Positions 15,576 to 24,165 of a DNA stretch of 64,000 bases are shown piece after piece. The stretch is from Flavobacterium sp. N502536 (lineage in GTDB: Bacteria; Bacteroidota; Bacteroidia; Flavobacteriales; Flavobacteriaceae). The DNA lies in NCBI RefSeq assembly GCF_025947345.1, contig NZ_CP110011.1:3162001-3226000 (forward strand). Direction: 5' to 3'. A program made the position numbers and the translations under genes. The first letter of the stretch is position 1; the number at the start of each line of letters is the position of its first letter. Under the pieces are notes generated by a model. That model did not search any database. It saw only the letters and a list, made by a program, of their open reading frames with translations, and was not told where the DNA came from.

Positions 15576-17903
15576 ATGAAAATATTTTTACTTTTATCCG
15601 CCATTTTTACGATAAGCTTCACTGCAAGTGCGCAAAAATCTATTATTACAGGAAGAATAAATGACAATCAGGGCATACCTATTTCCTTTGCTTCAATAAG
15701 TATTTCAGAACTTAAAGTTGGAGAAGTTGCAGATCAGCAAGGTGTTTATGCTCTCAGTGTTATTTCGGGAAGGTATACTGTTAAAGTTTCGGCAGTAGGA
15801 TATAAAACAACAGAACAAGACATTGTATTGATAGCGGGGGAGACTCTTCATACCGATTTTACTTTGGTACAAGATTCAGATTTAGATGAGGTTGTAGTCT
15901 CGGCCAGCCGTAAGAAAGAAACGCTGGATGAGGTTCCTTCTTCCATCAATATTATAGGTCTTAAAAGTCTTTCGGTACAAAAAACAATTAGTAACAATTT
16001 AAGCGAGATCCTGGCAAACACGGTTCCCGGACTTGGATTTAATACCAACAGAACCAGTAACCTTGGACAAACATTGCGTGGGCGTGGAATTTTGGTAATG
16101 ATCGACGGTGTACCGCAATCGACTCCATTACGTAATGGTATGCGTGATATTCGAAGTATAGATCCGCTTGCTATCGAAAGAGTGGAGGTTATAAAAGGGG
16201 CAACGGCCATTTATGGTAATGGCGCCGATGGAGGGCTTATTAATTATATTACTAAGAAACCAAATGTTAGTAAAGCGATAAGCGGTCAGACTTCAATTGG
16301 TAGTACAGGTTTTTTATCTAAACCAGATCAGACATTTGGAGGATACATTGGACAGCAATTTACGGGTAAAATTAAGAAGTTTGATTATGTAGTTTCAGGA
16401 CGTTTTGAGAATACTGGTGTTTCGAGAGATGCCAAAGGCCGCGTCCTTTCTCCCGAATATGGATTGAATGAATTGGATATGTGGAACGTTTTTGCAAAAG
16501 TTGGTTATGGTATCAATATTAACAATCGTGTTGAAGTAATGTATAATTATTTTACAAGTAAGCAAAATACAGATTATGTTGCTCAGGCCGGGCAATACGG
16601 AAATGCTAATTTGCCAACAATAGGAGTTCCAGGAGATCGTCCGGGTCTGGCAGAGGGAACACCATACAATCACAATCTGTACATTCATTACAATAGTGAG
16701 AGAATTATTGGTGAAACAGATTTGGATGTAACTTTATACCTGCAGCATTTTTATACCTTATTATCATCCAGCAATTTTTTTGAAGGAAACGGACAACCCG
16801 GAAACCTGAGTAAAAAGAAAGGCTTGCGTATTAATTTGAACACTCCTTTTGTTGTTTCGGATAATTGGAATGGTAATTTTGTATATGGTCTGGATGTTCT
16901 TTCAGATGTTACTTCTACGATACTTACTGATGGGCGTGTCTCGGTTCCGGAAATGGATATGCGTAATCTTGCTCCATACCTGCAGGTGAAATCAGTTTTT
17001 ATGCAAAATCTGATTTTTAAAGCAGGTGCACGTTTTGAGAATATTAATGTCGATGTTCCTACATATACCACTTTGGCTACCCGCAATTATGTTACCGGAG
17101 GTTATTCGGGTGGAGGAATTGTTGTAAAAGGAGATGCGATTAATTACAATGCTTTGATTTTTAATGCAGGTTTACGTTACAATAAGCTATCTTATTTTAA
17201 GCCTTTTGTTAGTTTTTCACAAAGTTACAGTCTTGGAGATTTAGGACTGGTATTGCGCTCTGCCAAAGAAAATACGGTTAAAGAACTTACAACTAAAGCG
17301 ATAATAGCCAATAATTATGAGGTAGGTTTTAGCAGTACATTTGGAAAACTGAATATTGAAGCTGCTACATATGTTAGTACTTCTAAACTTGGGGCTTCTT
17401 ATGTATTTGTGGATGGAAAAGCTCAAATAGCCAGATCTCCGGAGACTATTTATGGGTTTGAATTGGCTGCAGATTATGCCGTATTAGATAATTTAAGCCT
17501 GGGGGGATCTTATTCGTATACCGAAGGCAAAAGAGAAATCAACGGCAAGAAAGTTTATCTAGGTGGCGACCGAATTGGTCCTCCAAAAACTACAGCTTAT
17601 GTTTCTTATAGTCCTTTATCCGATTGGACATTGCGATTGCAAATGCTTAGTGCAGGTAACCGCAAGCGTTTTGATCCTGTAAATGGTAAGTACAGCTACG
17701 GAACAGGACCAATGGATTCCTTTACGACTTTTAGTTTCTTTAGTAATTATAATTTGGATAAAAACAGTAGTATACAACTAGGGTTAGAGAATGTTTTCAA
17801 TAAAGATTATTTTACAGTTCCTTCACAATGGATGGCTGATAATTTGAGTTATGTAAAAGGTAATGGTGCCAGATTCACCTTAAGCTATCTTTACAAGTTT
17901 TAG
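15576..17903 (+). CDS. TonB-dependent receptor, siderophore/FecA-like, with N-terminal carboxypeptidase-regulatory domain
   Basis: This is a 775-residue outer-membrane receptor. A signal peptide (ending SASAQ) is followed by a carboxypeptidase-D regulatory-like beta domain (about 22-100), a plug domain (about 110-235) with VMIDGVPQSTPLRNG and ERVEVIKGATAIYGNGADG, and a 22-strand barrel ending in the aromatic YLYKF. It should bring a ligand, perhaps a ferric siderophore, across the outer membrane using TonB energy. No siderophore biosynthesis or ABC import genes are adjacent. A clear paralogue at 39,088 shares the plug signature almost word for word but lacks the N-terminal regulatory domain. 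Substrate is unknown. Confidence 0.92.
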   Translation: MKIFLLLSAIFTISFTASAQKSIITGRINDNQGIPISFASISISELKVGEVADQQGVYALSVISGRYTVKVSAVGYKTTEQDIVLIAGETLHTDFTLVQDSDLDEVVVSASRKKETLDEVPSSINIIGLKSLSVQKTISNNLSEILANTVPGLGFNTNRTSNLGQTLRGRGILVMIDGVPQSTPLRNGMRDIRSIDPLAIERVEVIKGATAIYGNGADGGLINYITKKPNVSKAISGQTSIGSTGFLSKPDQTFGGYIGQQFTGKIKKFDYVVSGRFENTGVSRDAKGRVLSPEYGLNELDMWNVFAKVGYGININNRVEVMYNYFTSKQNTDYVAQAGQYGNANLPTIGVPGDRPGLAEGTPYNHNLYIHYNSERIIGETDLDVTLYLQHFYTLLSSSNFFEGNGQPGNLSKKKGLRINLNTPFVVSDNWNGNFVYGLDVLSDVTSTILTDGRVSVPEMDMRNLAPYLQVKSVFMQNLIFKAGARFENINVDVPTYTTLATRNYVTGGYSGGGIVVKGDAINYNALIFNAGLRYNKLSYFKPFVSFSQSYSLGDLGLVLRSAKENTVKELTTKAIIANNYEVGFSSTFGKLNIEAATYVSTSKLGASYVFVDGKAQIARSPETIYGFELAADYAVLDNLSLGGSYSYTEGKREINGKKVYLGGDRIGPPKTTAYVSYSPLSDWTLRLQMLSAGNRKRFDPVNGKYSYGTGPMDSFTTFSFFSNYNLDKNSSIQLGLENVFNKDYFTVPSQWMADNLSYVKGNGARFTLSYLYKF

Positions 17904-17920
17904 AGATGGCACTCATTTAA

Positions 17921-17958
17921 AAAGAAGCCCGAACCATTAAAGTTCGGGCTTCTTTTTT
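17921..17958 (+). terminator. Terminator of the TonB receptor gene
   Basis: Stem GAAGCCCGAAC / GTTCGGGCTTC with a short AT loop and six T, 15 bp after the receptor stop codon. Confidence 0.85.
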
Positions 17959-17967
17959 GTTTCAAAT

Positions 17968-18006
17968 AAAAAAGGCATCAGATGAATTTTCAAATGATGC
18001 CTTTTG
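17968..18006 (-). terminator. Terminator of the amidohydrolase operon
   Basis: GGCATCA and TGATGCC pair, extended by A/T pairs; the A-run on the left becomes a U-run in the minus transcript. It lies just after the stop codon of the smaller amidohydrolase. Confidence 0.75.
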
Positions 18007-18023
18007 TTTTAAAAAACTATTGC

Positions 18024-19331
18024 TTATTTCTGATTGAATTTTGCTTTGAATTTATCATTCAGTTTCGTCTGGAAAGTTTCTAAATTAATTTTTCTTCCCT
18101 GAATGAAAGCAGTCGTTAATTTATTGGTTCTCATGTCCAGTGCATCACCTTCAGAGATAAATAAAGTAGCATCTTTACCCGTTTCCAATGTACCGCAAGT
18201 AGCATCAATACCTAATAATTTTGCCGTATTTGAAGTGATAAGCTGTAATGCTTTTTCTTTATCTAAGCCAAATGCAGCACAGGTTCCGGCTAAGAATGGC
18301 AGGTTACGTACACTCATACGCTCGTGATCTCCACTGTTTTCAAGCCCAACTACGATACCTTTATCGGTAAGTATTTTGGCCATTTTGTAAGGAAGATTTA
18401 CATCTTCGTCATCACTTGAAGGCATGTCGTGAACGCGTCTTAAGAATACACCAACATTGTATTTTTGTAATACGTCGGCAGCTTTATAAGCTTCAAATCC
18501 TCCCACGATAACTATTTTCTTGATCTGATTGTTTACCGCTAACTGAATGGCATCAACGATTTGTTTTTCTTCATCCGCGTGTACGTAAAGCGTCTGAGTT
18601 CCGTCAAAAAGACCTTTTGTAGCTTCAAAAATGATGTTTCTTTCTTTTGAAGCAGCCTGATTGTAAGCTTTCGCATTCCCCCAGAAAGCAGCAATTTCTT
18701 CCACTTGTTTTGGATAATCTTTGTTAGCTTCAATAATTCCCGGCTCAAACCATGATCCTGATCTTCTGAAATTAGAAGGAAAGTCAAGATGAATTCCGTC
18801 ATTCTCTTTTATAATCGCATCTTTCCAGCTCCAGGCATCTAACTGTACAACAGAAGAGGTTCCTGAAATTCGGCCTCCACGAGGGGTTATCTGCGCCATC
18901 AAAATACCATTTAGACGAACCGTTTCTACTACTTTTGATTCAGAATTGTAGGCAATAATACTTCTTACATTAGGATTAAAAGTTCCAATTTCTTCCTGAT
19001 CGTCTGATGATTTTACGGCATCAATTTCTACAAGACCTAATGTGGCATTGGCAACGATAAATCCCGGGTAAACATGTTTTCCGCTGGCATCAATAGTGGT
19101 ATCGTATGCATCGGCGGCAAGTCTTATCGTTGTTGCATCGGCTACCAGCGTTATTTTTCCGTCTTTAAATCCAACCGCACTGTTTGGAATAACGGTTCCG
19201 TTACCTAAATGGGCAGTGGCGTTTAATATCAAAACCGATTTGGTTTGTTGAGGGGCAGGTATTTGCTGTGCTTTTATTTGTAGCGAGGCACAAAAGGCGA
19301 GCAAAGTTATATATATGTTTTTATTAATCAT
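18024..19331 (-). CDS. Exported amidohydrolase-like protein lacking the HxH metal motif
   Basis: This 435-residue protein has a signal peptide (to LQIKAQ) and the amidohydrolase/imidazolonepropionase-like fold: an N-terminal beta sandwich (NATAHLGNGTVIPNSAVGFKDG...), a barrel entry at ASGKHVYPGFIVANATLG, and the C-terminal LLGIDATCGTLETGKDATLFI block. Active amidohydrolases have a metal-binding HxH right after PGFID; here the place reads PGFIVANATLG, without histidines. The late-barrel Asp region ENSGDHERMS may remain. So catalysis by the usual route is doubtful. It follows the 998-residue homologue by 40 bp on the same strand and probably works with it. Confidence 0.85.
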   Translation of the reverse strand: MINKNIYITLLAFCASLQIKAQQIPAPQQTKSVLILNATAHLGNGTVIPNSAVGFKDGKITLVADATTIRLAADAYDTTIDASGKHVYPGFIVANATLGLVEIDAVKSSDDQEEIGTFNPNVRSIIAYNSESKVVETVRLNGILMAQITPRGGRISGTSSVVQLDAWSWKDAIIKENDGIHLDFPSNFRRSGSWFEPGIIEANKDYPKQVEEIAAFWGNAKAYNQAASKERNIIFEATKGLFDGTQTLYVHADEEKQIVDAIQLAVNNQIKKIVIVGGFEAYKAADVLQKYNVGVFLRRVHDMPSSDDEDVNLPYKMAKILTDKGIVVGLENSGDHERMSVRNLPFLAGTCAAFGLDKEKALQLITSNTAKLLGIDATCGTLETGKDATLFISEGDALDMRTNKLTTAFIQGRKINLETFQTKLNDKFKAKFNQK

Positions 19332-19371
19332 GTTAGCTGTTTTTATCTTTATGAATTTTATAAAGCCGTTA

Positions 19372-22368
19372 TTATTGTTCTAAAGTATCACAGTGATATT
19401 CTTTCTTCTCTTTTTTGGTTGGCTGTTGCGTGCTCATACCTTTGTTTTTTTCCTGCAACATTTGTCCAATAAGTAAACTTCTTTCTTTTGAAATAGCCAA
19501 TTGTTTTTCGGCATCTTTTTCAACATCAAAATACACTACACCTTCAATCATTGTTTTTTCAACTTTAGCATAGATAGACAGTGGGTTTTCGCTCCACAAT
19601 ACAACATCGGCATCTTTACCCACTTTTACACTTCCTACTTTATCGTCGATATGTAATAATTTAGCTGGGTTCAGTGTTACAAATTTCCAGGCTTCCTCTT
19701 CAGAGATATTTCCGTATTTCACTGCTTTTGCAGCTTCCTGGTTCAATCTTCTTGACATTTCGGCATCATCTGAGTTGTAAGCTACAACCAATCCTTCATT
19801 GTGCATAATTGGTCCGTTGAACGGAATTGCATCGTTTACTTCAAATTTGTAAGCCCACCAGTCAGAGAATGTAGAAGCTCCAACACCATGTTGTTTCATT
19901 TTGTCGGCAACTTTATAACCTTCAAGGATGTGCGTAAAAGTGTTTACTTTGAAATTGAATTTCTCGGTAACATTCATCAGCATTAAGATCTCAGATTCTA
20001 CATAAGAGTGGCAGGTAATAAAACGTTCTTTGTTAAGAATCTCAGCTATCGTCTGCATTTCTAAATCAACTCTTGGTGCTTTTCCTTTTTTAGAACCGGC
20101 GTTGAATTTTTTCCAGCTTTCATCGTATTCTTTTGCGCGTTGGAAATAGTCGATAAAAACTTGTTCAACTCCCATTCTGGTTTGTGGAAAACGAGTTGGG
20201 TTATCAATTCCCCAATTGGCTTGTTTTACATTTTCTCCTAAAGCAAATTTGATAAACTTTGGTTGGTTTTTGTATAACATTTCATCCGGTGCAGCACCCC
20301 ATTTCCATTTTACAATTGCAGAACGCCCTCCGATAGGATTTGCAGATCCGTGTAATAATTGTGAAGTGGTTACACCTCCTGCCAGGTCTCTGTAGATATT
20401 AATGTCTTCAGAGTTTACAACATCCTGAATCGTAACTTCGGCAGTAGAGTTGTGCCCCATTTCGTTTACACCTTTTGAAATAGCGATGTGCGAATGCTCG
20501 TCGATAATTCCGCTGGTGATGTGTTTTCCTTTTGCATCAATAACCGTAGCAGAAGCATCTGAAAGGTTTTTGCCTACAGCAGCAATTTTTCCGTTTTTAA
20601 TTAAAACGTCCGTTTCGGTTAGGATACCTTCTTTTTCGTTAGTCCAAACTGTAGCATTTTTGAATAATAAAGTTTGGGCAGTTAATTTTTTGGAGTCTCC
20701 AAAAGCAATATTTGGGTAAGTTGTCGGGATAATCGGATTTAGTTTTTCAACTTTAGTAGAGTCTTTAACTGCTACAAACGGACTTGTTCTTGTAGCGCTC
20801 CAAAACAATTCAGTTCCGTTGGCCAAAACCGCTTTTCCGGATAAATTTTCCGGTTTTTCTATTAATCCGGTTAAACGTGTAAAGTTTGATCTGATTGAAT
20901 CTGTAGGTTTAATCAAAAGTGTGATCCAGTTTTTAGAAACAGCAAAAGTGCTGCTTACTTTTTTGGTATCTGCAGTTGTAATTTCAGATTTTGGAGCATC
21001 AGCTGTTCCTTCGATTTTCCATTTGTAAGTGTCTTTTCCAACGGTTAAGTCGTAGTTACCACGAATATCTTTTGCGTTAACGTCATTCACTACATATTTA
21101 GTTCCCTGTACCCAGTTTTCGTATAAAACAGTTTTTTCGTCAAAGATCTCACCTGAAGTAATGATGAAATTGGCAAAAGCACCTGTTTTTAAACTTCCCA
21201 CTTCATTGCTTTTTCCAAGTAAAGCAGCAGGAACTGTAGTTAAAGCTTCTAAAGCTTTTGTTTTATCAAACCCGTACTTAATAGCTTTTAATAAATTAGG
21301 TTTAAAATCCTCGGTCTTTTTTAATTTGTCTGTGGTTAAGGCAAAAACAACTCCGTTGTCTGAAAGTACTTTTAAGTTAGTTGGTGCCTGATTCCAGAAA
21401 CGCATATCAGCCAGTTCGATCTGATTGGACAAATACGGATTAGAAACATCATACGCCTCAGGGAAACTGATTGGAATGATGTATTTTGCATTGGTAGCTT
21501 TAATTTCCTCGATTCTTTCAAACTCATTTCCACTACCTTTCAATATATAATTTAGTCCAAATTCTTTAGCAATTTTTGCTGCTCTTAAGCTGTTTAACTT
21601 GTCTTCTGTAGCAAAAATCTGAACTAGCTTTTCATTGTCAGCTAATGCCTCTAATGATAAATCTTTTGTTTCTGAATTTCCTTTTTTGTACCAGTCTAAG
21701 TCCAGATACATCTGACGTAATAAGGCGGTCATCCCCATCAATGAGCTTGGATAAGCCTGATTGGTTAAGGCACTTCTTGTAAAAGCAAAATGGTTGGTTA
21801 CTTTATTGGCAATAATTTGTTTGCTGTTTTCGGTATTGTTTAGGGCTACCAGAATTCCGGTTCCCTGAGCAACTCCGTCGGCAATATGCGTTCCAACTAC
21901 TCCAAAACCGGCTTTTAGTAATTCTTCCGCTTTAGGCTGATCGTATTTAAAAGTTTCATAAGTATTTACTTCAGGACGAACACTTTCGTTCCAGTAGTAA
22001 CCTACTTTTTTAGTATCGTATAAAGGGCTGCGATCACGTCCACGTCCGGCAGGGGCTTTAGGTTTTTCAACCCCGAAACTGGTGTAGATATCAATAAACG
22101 AAGGATAAATAGTTTTTCCGGCAAGATCAATCGCAATGCTGTTTTTAGGAACGGTGATGTTGTTTCCAACAGCAACCACTTTTCCATCTTGAATCAGTAA
22201 AGTTCCTTTTTCGATTTTTTGTGTTGGAGTAACATAAATCGTGGCATTGGTAAAAACCGTGTAATTGTTGTTTTTGTTGTGGACACTTTCATTTACAGGA
22301 AAGTAATCTTGAGCATACGTTTTTGTTAAAAAAACACTCAAAAATAGTAGTAGTAGTTTTCTTTTCAT
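19372..22368 (-). CDS. Exported two-domain amidohydrolase; only the second domain keeps metal ligands
   Basis: This is a 998-residue exported protein (signal peptide ending KTYA). Two amidohydrolase-like domains are joined by a beta-rich segment. Domain 1 (about 30-430) has the sandwich and barrel entry but reads YPSFIDIYTSFG where HxH is expected. The segment at 440-545 (KWKIEGTADAP..., LFWSATRTSPF) is extra. Domain 2 (about 555-985) keeps GIIDEHSHIA, further histidines in ITCHSYVESE and THILEGYKVA, a late NSDDAEMSRRL acid, and the C-terminal LLHIDDKVGSVKVGKDADVVLW. Domain 2 is thus likely a metal hydrolase, domain 1 a degenerate partner. The substrate, probably a cyclic amide or peptide in the periplasm, is unknown. 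It leads a two-gene operon. Confidence 0.9.
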   Translation of the reverse strand: MKRKLLLLFLSVFLTKTYAQDYFPVNESVHNKNNNYTVFTNATIYVTPTQKIEKGTLLIQDGKVVAVGNNITVPKNSIAIDLAGKTIYPSFIDIYTSFGVEKPKAPAGRGRDRSPLYDTKKVGYYWNESVRPEVNTYETFKYDQPKAEELLKAGFGVVGTHIADGVAQGTGILVALNNTENSKQIIANKVTNHFAFTRSALTNQAYPSSLMGMTALLRQMYLDLDWYKKGNSETKDLSLEALADNEKLVQIFATEDKLNSLRAAKIAKEFGLNYILKGSGNEFERIEEIKATNAKYIIPISFPEAYDVSNPYLSNQIELADMRFWNQAPTNLKVLSDNGVVFALTTDKLKKTEDFKPNLLKAIKYGFDKTKALEALTTVPAALLGKSNEVGSLKTGAFANFIITSGEIFDEKTVLYENWVQGTKYVVNDVNAKDIRGNYDLTVGKDTYKWKIEGTADAPKSEITTADTKKVSSTFAVSKNWITLLIKPTDSIRSNFTRLTGLIEKPENLSGKAVLANGTELFWSATRTSPFVAVKDSTKVEKLNPIIPTTYPNIAFGDSKKLTAQTLLFKNATVWTNEKEGILTETDVLIKNGKIAAVGKNLSDASATVIDAKGKHITSGIIDEHSHIAISKGVNEMGHNSTAEVTIQDVVNSEDINIYRDLAGGVTTSQLLHGSANPIGGRSAIVKWKWGAAPDEMLYKNQPKFIKFALGENVKQANWGIDNPTRFPQTRMGVEQVFIDYFQRAKEYDESWKKFNAGSKKGKAPRVDLEMQTIAEILNKERFITCHSYVESEILMLMNVTEKFNFKVNTFTHILEGYKVADKMKQHGVGASTFSDWWAYKFEVNDAIPFNGPIMHNEGLVVAYNSDDAEMSRRLNQEAAKAVKYGNISEEEAWKFVTLNPAKLLHIDDKVGSVKVGKDADVVLWSENPLSIYAKVEKTMIEGVVYFDVEKDAEKQLAISKERSLLIGQMLQEKNKGMSTQQPTKKEKKEYHCDTLEQ

Positions 22369-22448
22369 GGATAATTAATAAAATTTTTAATAAAAATAGC
22401 AAATATTAATATTTAAGCAAGTTTTAATTAAAATTAATTTTTTACATT

Positions 22449-22487
22449 ATACGGAAAGTACCAAAAACGATTTAGTACTTTCCGTAT
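22449..22487. repeat. 13-bp perfect inverted repeat between S41 peptidase and amidohydrolase operon
   Basis: ATACGGAAAGTAC (22,449-22,461) and GTACTTTCCGTAT (22,475-22,487) pair perfectly. It could end the S41 transcript, but the T-run follows on the plus strand (no plus-strand gene is upstream), not on the minus strand. Confidence 0.6.
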
Positions 22488-22537
22488 TTTTGATGTTTTA
22501 TATTGTTTTTGGGAGTGCAGTTATTAAGAATGTCTTT

Positions 22538-23965
22538 TTATTTTAGGATTTTCTCATAGCGGTTTTTTAAGCCGTCCAGATAAGGAGCTTTGATTTCTGT
22601 TGCAATTTCTACTGCTTTTTTTAAGACTGCCGTCGCACGATCTTTTTTCCCATTTTGTTCCAAAAGATCACCATATTTTAAAAATGCCATCGGAGATTTT
22701 GGATACAATTCGGTATTGCTTTTTAAAATGGACTCTGCAATAAATGGTTTTGTCTTCATGTAATCAGACGATAGCGTGGCAATGTCTTCTTCGGAAAACA
22801 AATCAGATTCGGTTAGTTTTTTAACAACCGTTGCGATTTGCTGGTCCATCTTAGCCGAATCAGTTTCGTTAAGAGGTTTCGTTTGCTGATCGATAACGGA
22901 TTGTAATTCCAGATATAGTTTTTTTGATTCAGCTGCTATTTTGTTTCGATAGCCTTCGGCTGCTTTTGCGGCCAATTCTATCGTTTTGTTGTATGCGGAA
23001 TCTTTGGTGGTTTTATATTCCGGAATTACACCAATACCTTCCCAGTTTGTTTTGGTAATTGGATTTATGGCCGTTCCGGTAGGAATAAATATTTCCAGGA
23101 GAGGGTTCACTTCAAGAATTTCACCCGGATTGGCACCGCCACCGGTTACTTCACCAACTAAGGTTGCTCTTTTTTGTGTTTGCATGTTATAACTGAATTC
23201 TTCTGCTCCCGAAAAACTTCTGGCTCCGGTGATAATCAACAAAGGAACATCGATTCGCTTTTTGCCGTTTACTTCGATGACCTTAAATTCTTCTGTAAAG
23301 TTGTCTTTCCTAAAGTATAAAGTATTTAACAATATGGGGTCTTTAAAGAAATAACTACATAGGTATTGAACGGTTTTTGGGCTTCCACCACCGTTGGTTC
23401 TTAGATCGACAACAATGGCATCTGTTTTAGCCAACAGCAGCATATAAGAATCGATAGTTTGTTGGGTCTCGTGTATGAAATAGTTAAACTTCAGATATCC
23501 AATATTGCCGTCAAGTATTTTAACTTCTCTAAAACCATTGGCGAGTTTTCGATCGTCGGTTAAATTGTGAAGATAAACTTCGTACGAATCTTTAGTCGCA
23601 ATTGATTTGTCTTTTTCAGGAACAAATTTGGGTCTGATTCTAAGATGTTTGTCATCGTTGATAAACCGGACTTCTTTTGTTAAGGCTACAGCAAAGGAAT
23701 CCAGCAAATCGTATTTTTTGAATTTATTTTCTTTATACGCCTTTTTTAAATGAGCACCCATCAGTTTTCCCTTTTCAGGAAATATGTATTCCTTTTGTAT
23801 CAGGGAATCTATTTTTAAGATAGTTTCCTTTTTAAATTTTTCGGTTATTTTCTTTTGCTGACTGTTTACACCCGATAGCGTAAGGCAAGACAGAAGGAGG
23901 AAAAGAACAGGTTTGTTGCTAAAAATAAAAATCTTGTGTCGAAAAGGTTTGAGGAGGTGCTTCAT
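22538..23965 (-). CDS. Exported S41-family serine peptidase
   Basis: This 475-residue protein has an N-terminal membrane/signal segment (PVLFLLLSCLTLSGVNS). The tail-specific protease core contains IVVDLRTNGGGSPKTVQYL near residue 183 and GARSFSGAEEF with the probable nucleophile Ser252, then GEVTGGGANPGE. No PDZ domain is obvious, as in the tricorn/IRBP-like branch of S41. The C-terminal 75 residues (KSPMAFLKYGDLLEQNGKKDRA...) look like a tetratricopeptide-type helical pair. It probably degrades peptides in the periplasm. It lies upstream of and in the same direction as the amidohydrolase pair, separated by 169 bp with a strong inverted repeat. Confidence 0.88.
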   Translation of the reverse strand: MKHLLKPFRHKIFIFSNKPVLFLLLSCLTLSGVNSQQKKITEKFKKETILKIDSLIQKEYIFPEKGKLMGAHLKKAYKENKFKKYDLLDSFAVALTKEVRFINDDKHLRIRPKFVPEKDKSIATKDSYEVYLHNLTDDRKLANGFREVKILDGNIGYLKFNYFIHETQQTIDSYMLLLAKTDAIVVDLRTNGGGSPKTVQYLCSYFFKDPILLNTLYFRKDNFTEEFKVIEVNGKKRIDVPLLIITGARSFSGAEEFSYNMQTQKRATLVGEVTGGGANPGEILEVNPLLEIFIPTGTAINPITKTNWEGIGVIPEYKTTKDSAYNKTIELAAKAAEGYRNKIAAESKKLYLELQSVIDQQTKPLNETDSAKMDQQIATVVKKLTESDLFSEEDIATLSSDYMKTKPFIAESILKSNTELYPKSPMAFLKYGDLLEQNGKKDRATAVLKKAVEIATEIKAPYLDGLKNRYEKILK

Positions 23966-24165
23966 GTTGCTTTTGGATTTTTATATTATAACGCTAATTT
24001 AGAGTTTTATGATAAATTTTGAGAAAAATATTTGATAATGAATGATTTAGGGGATGGATTGATTGTTAAAATAATTTAATGTGGGTCTGAATTATTTAAT
24101 TGTAATAATAAACCTACTTTTAAATATTTTTCATTAGATTTAGAAACATTTAATGAATAGGATTT

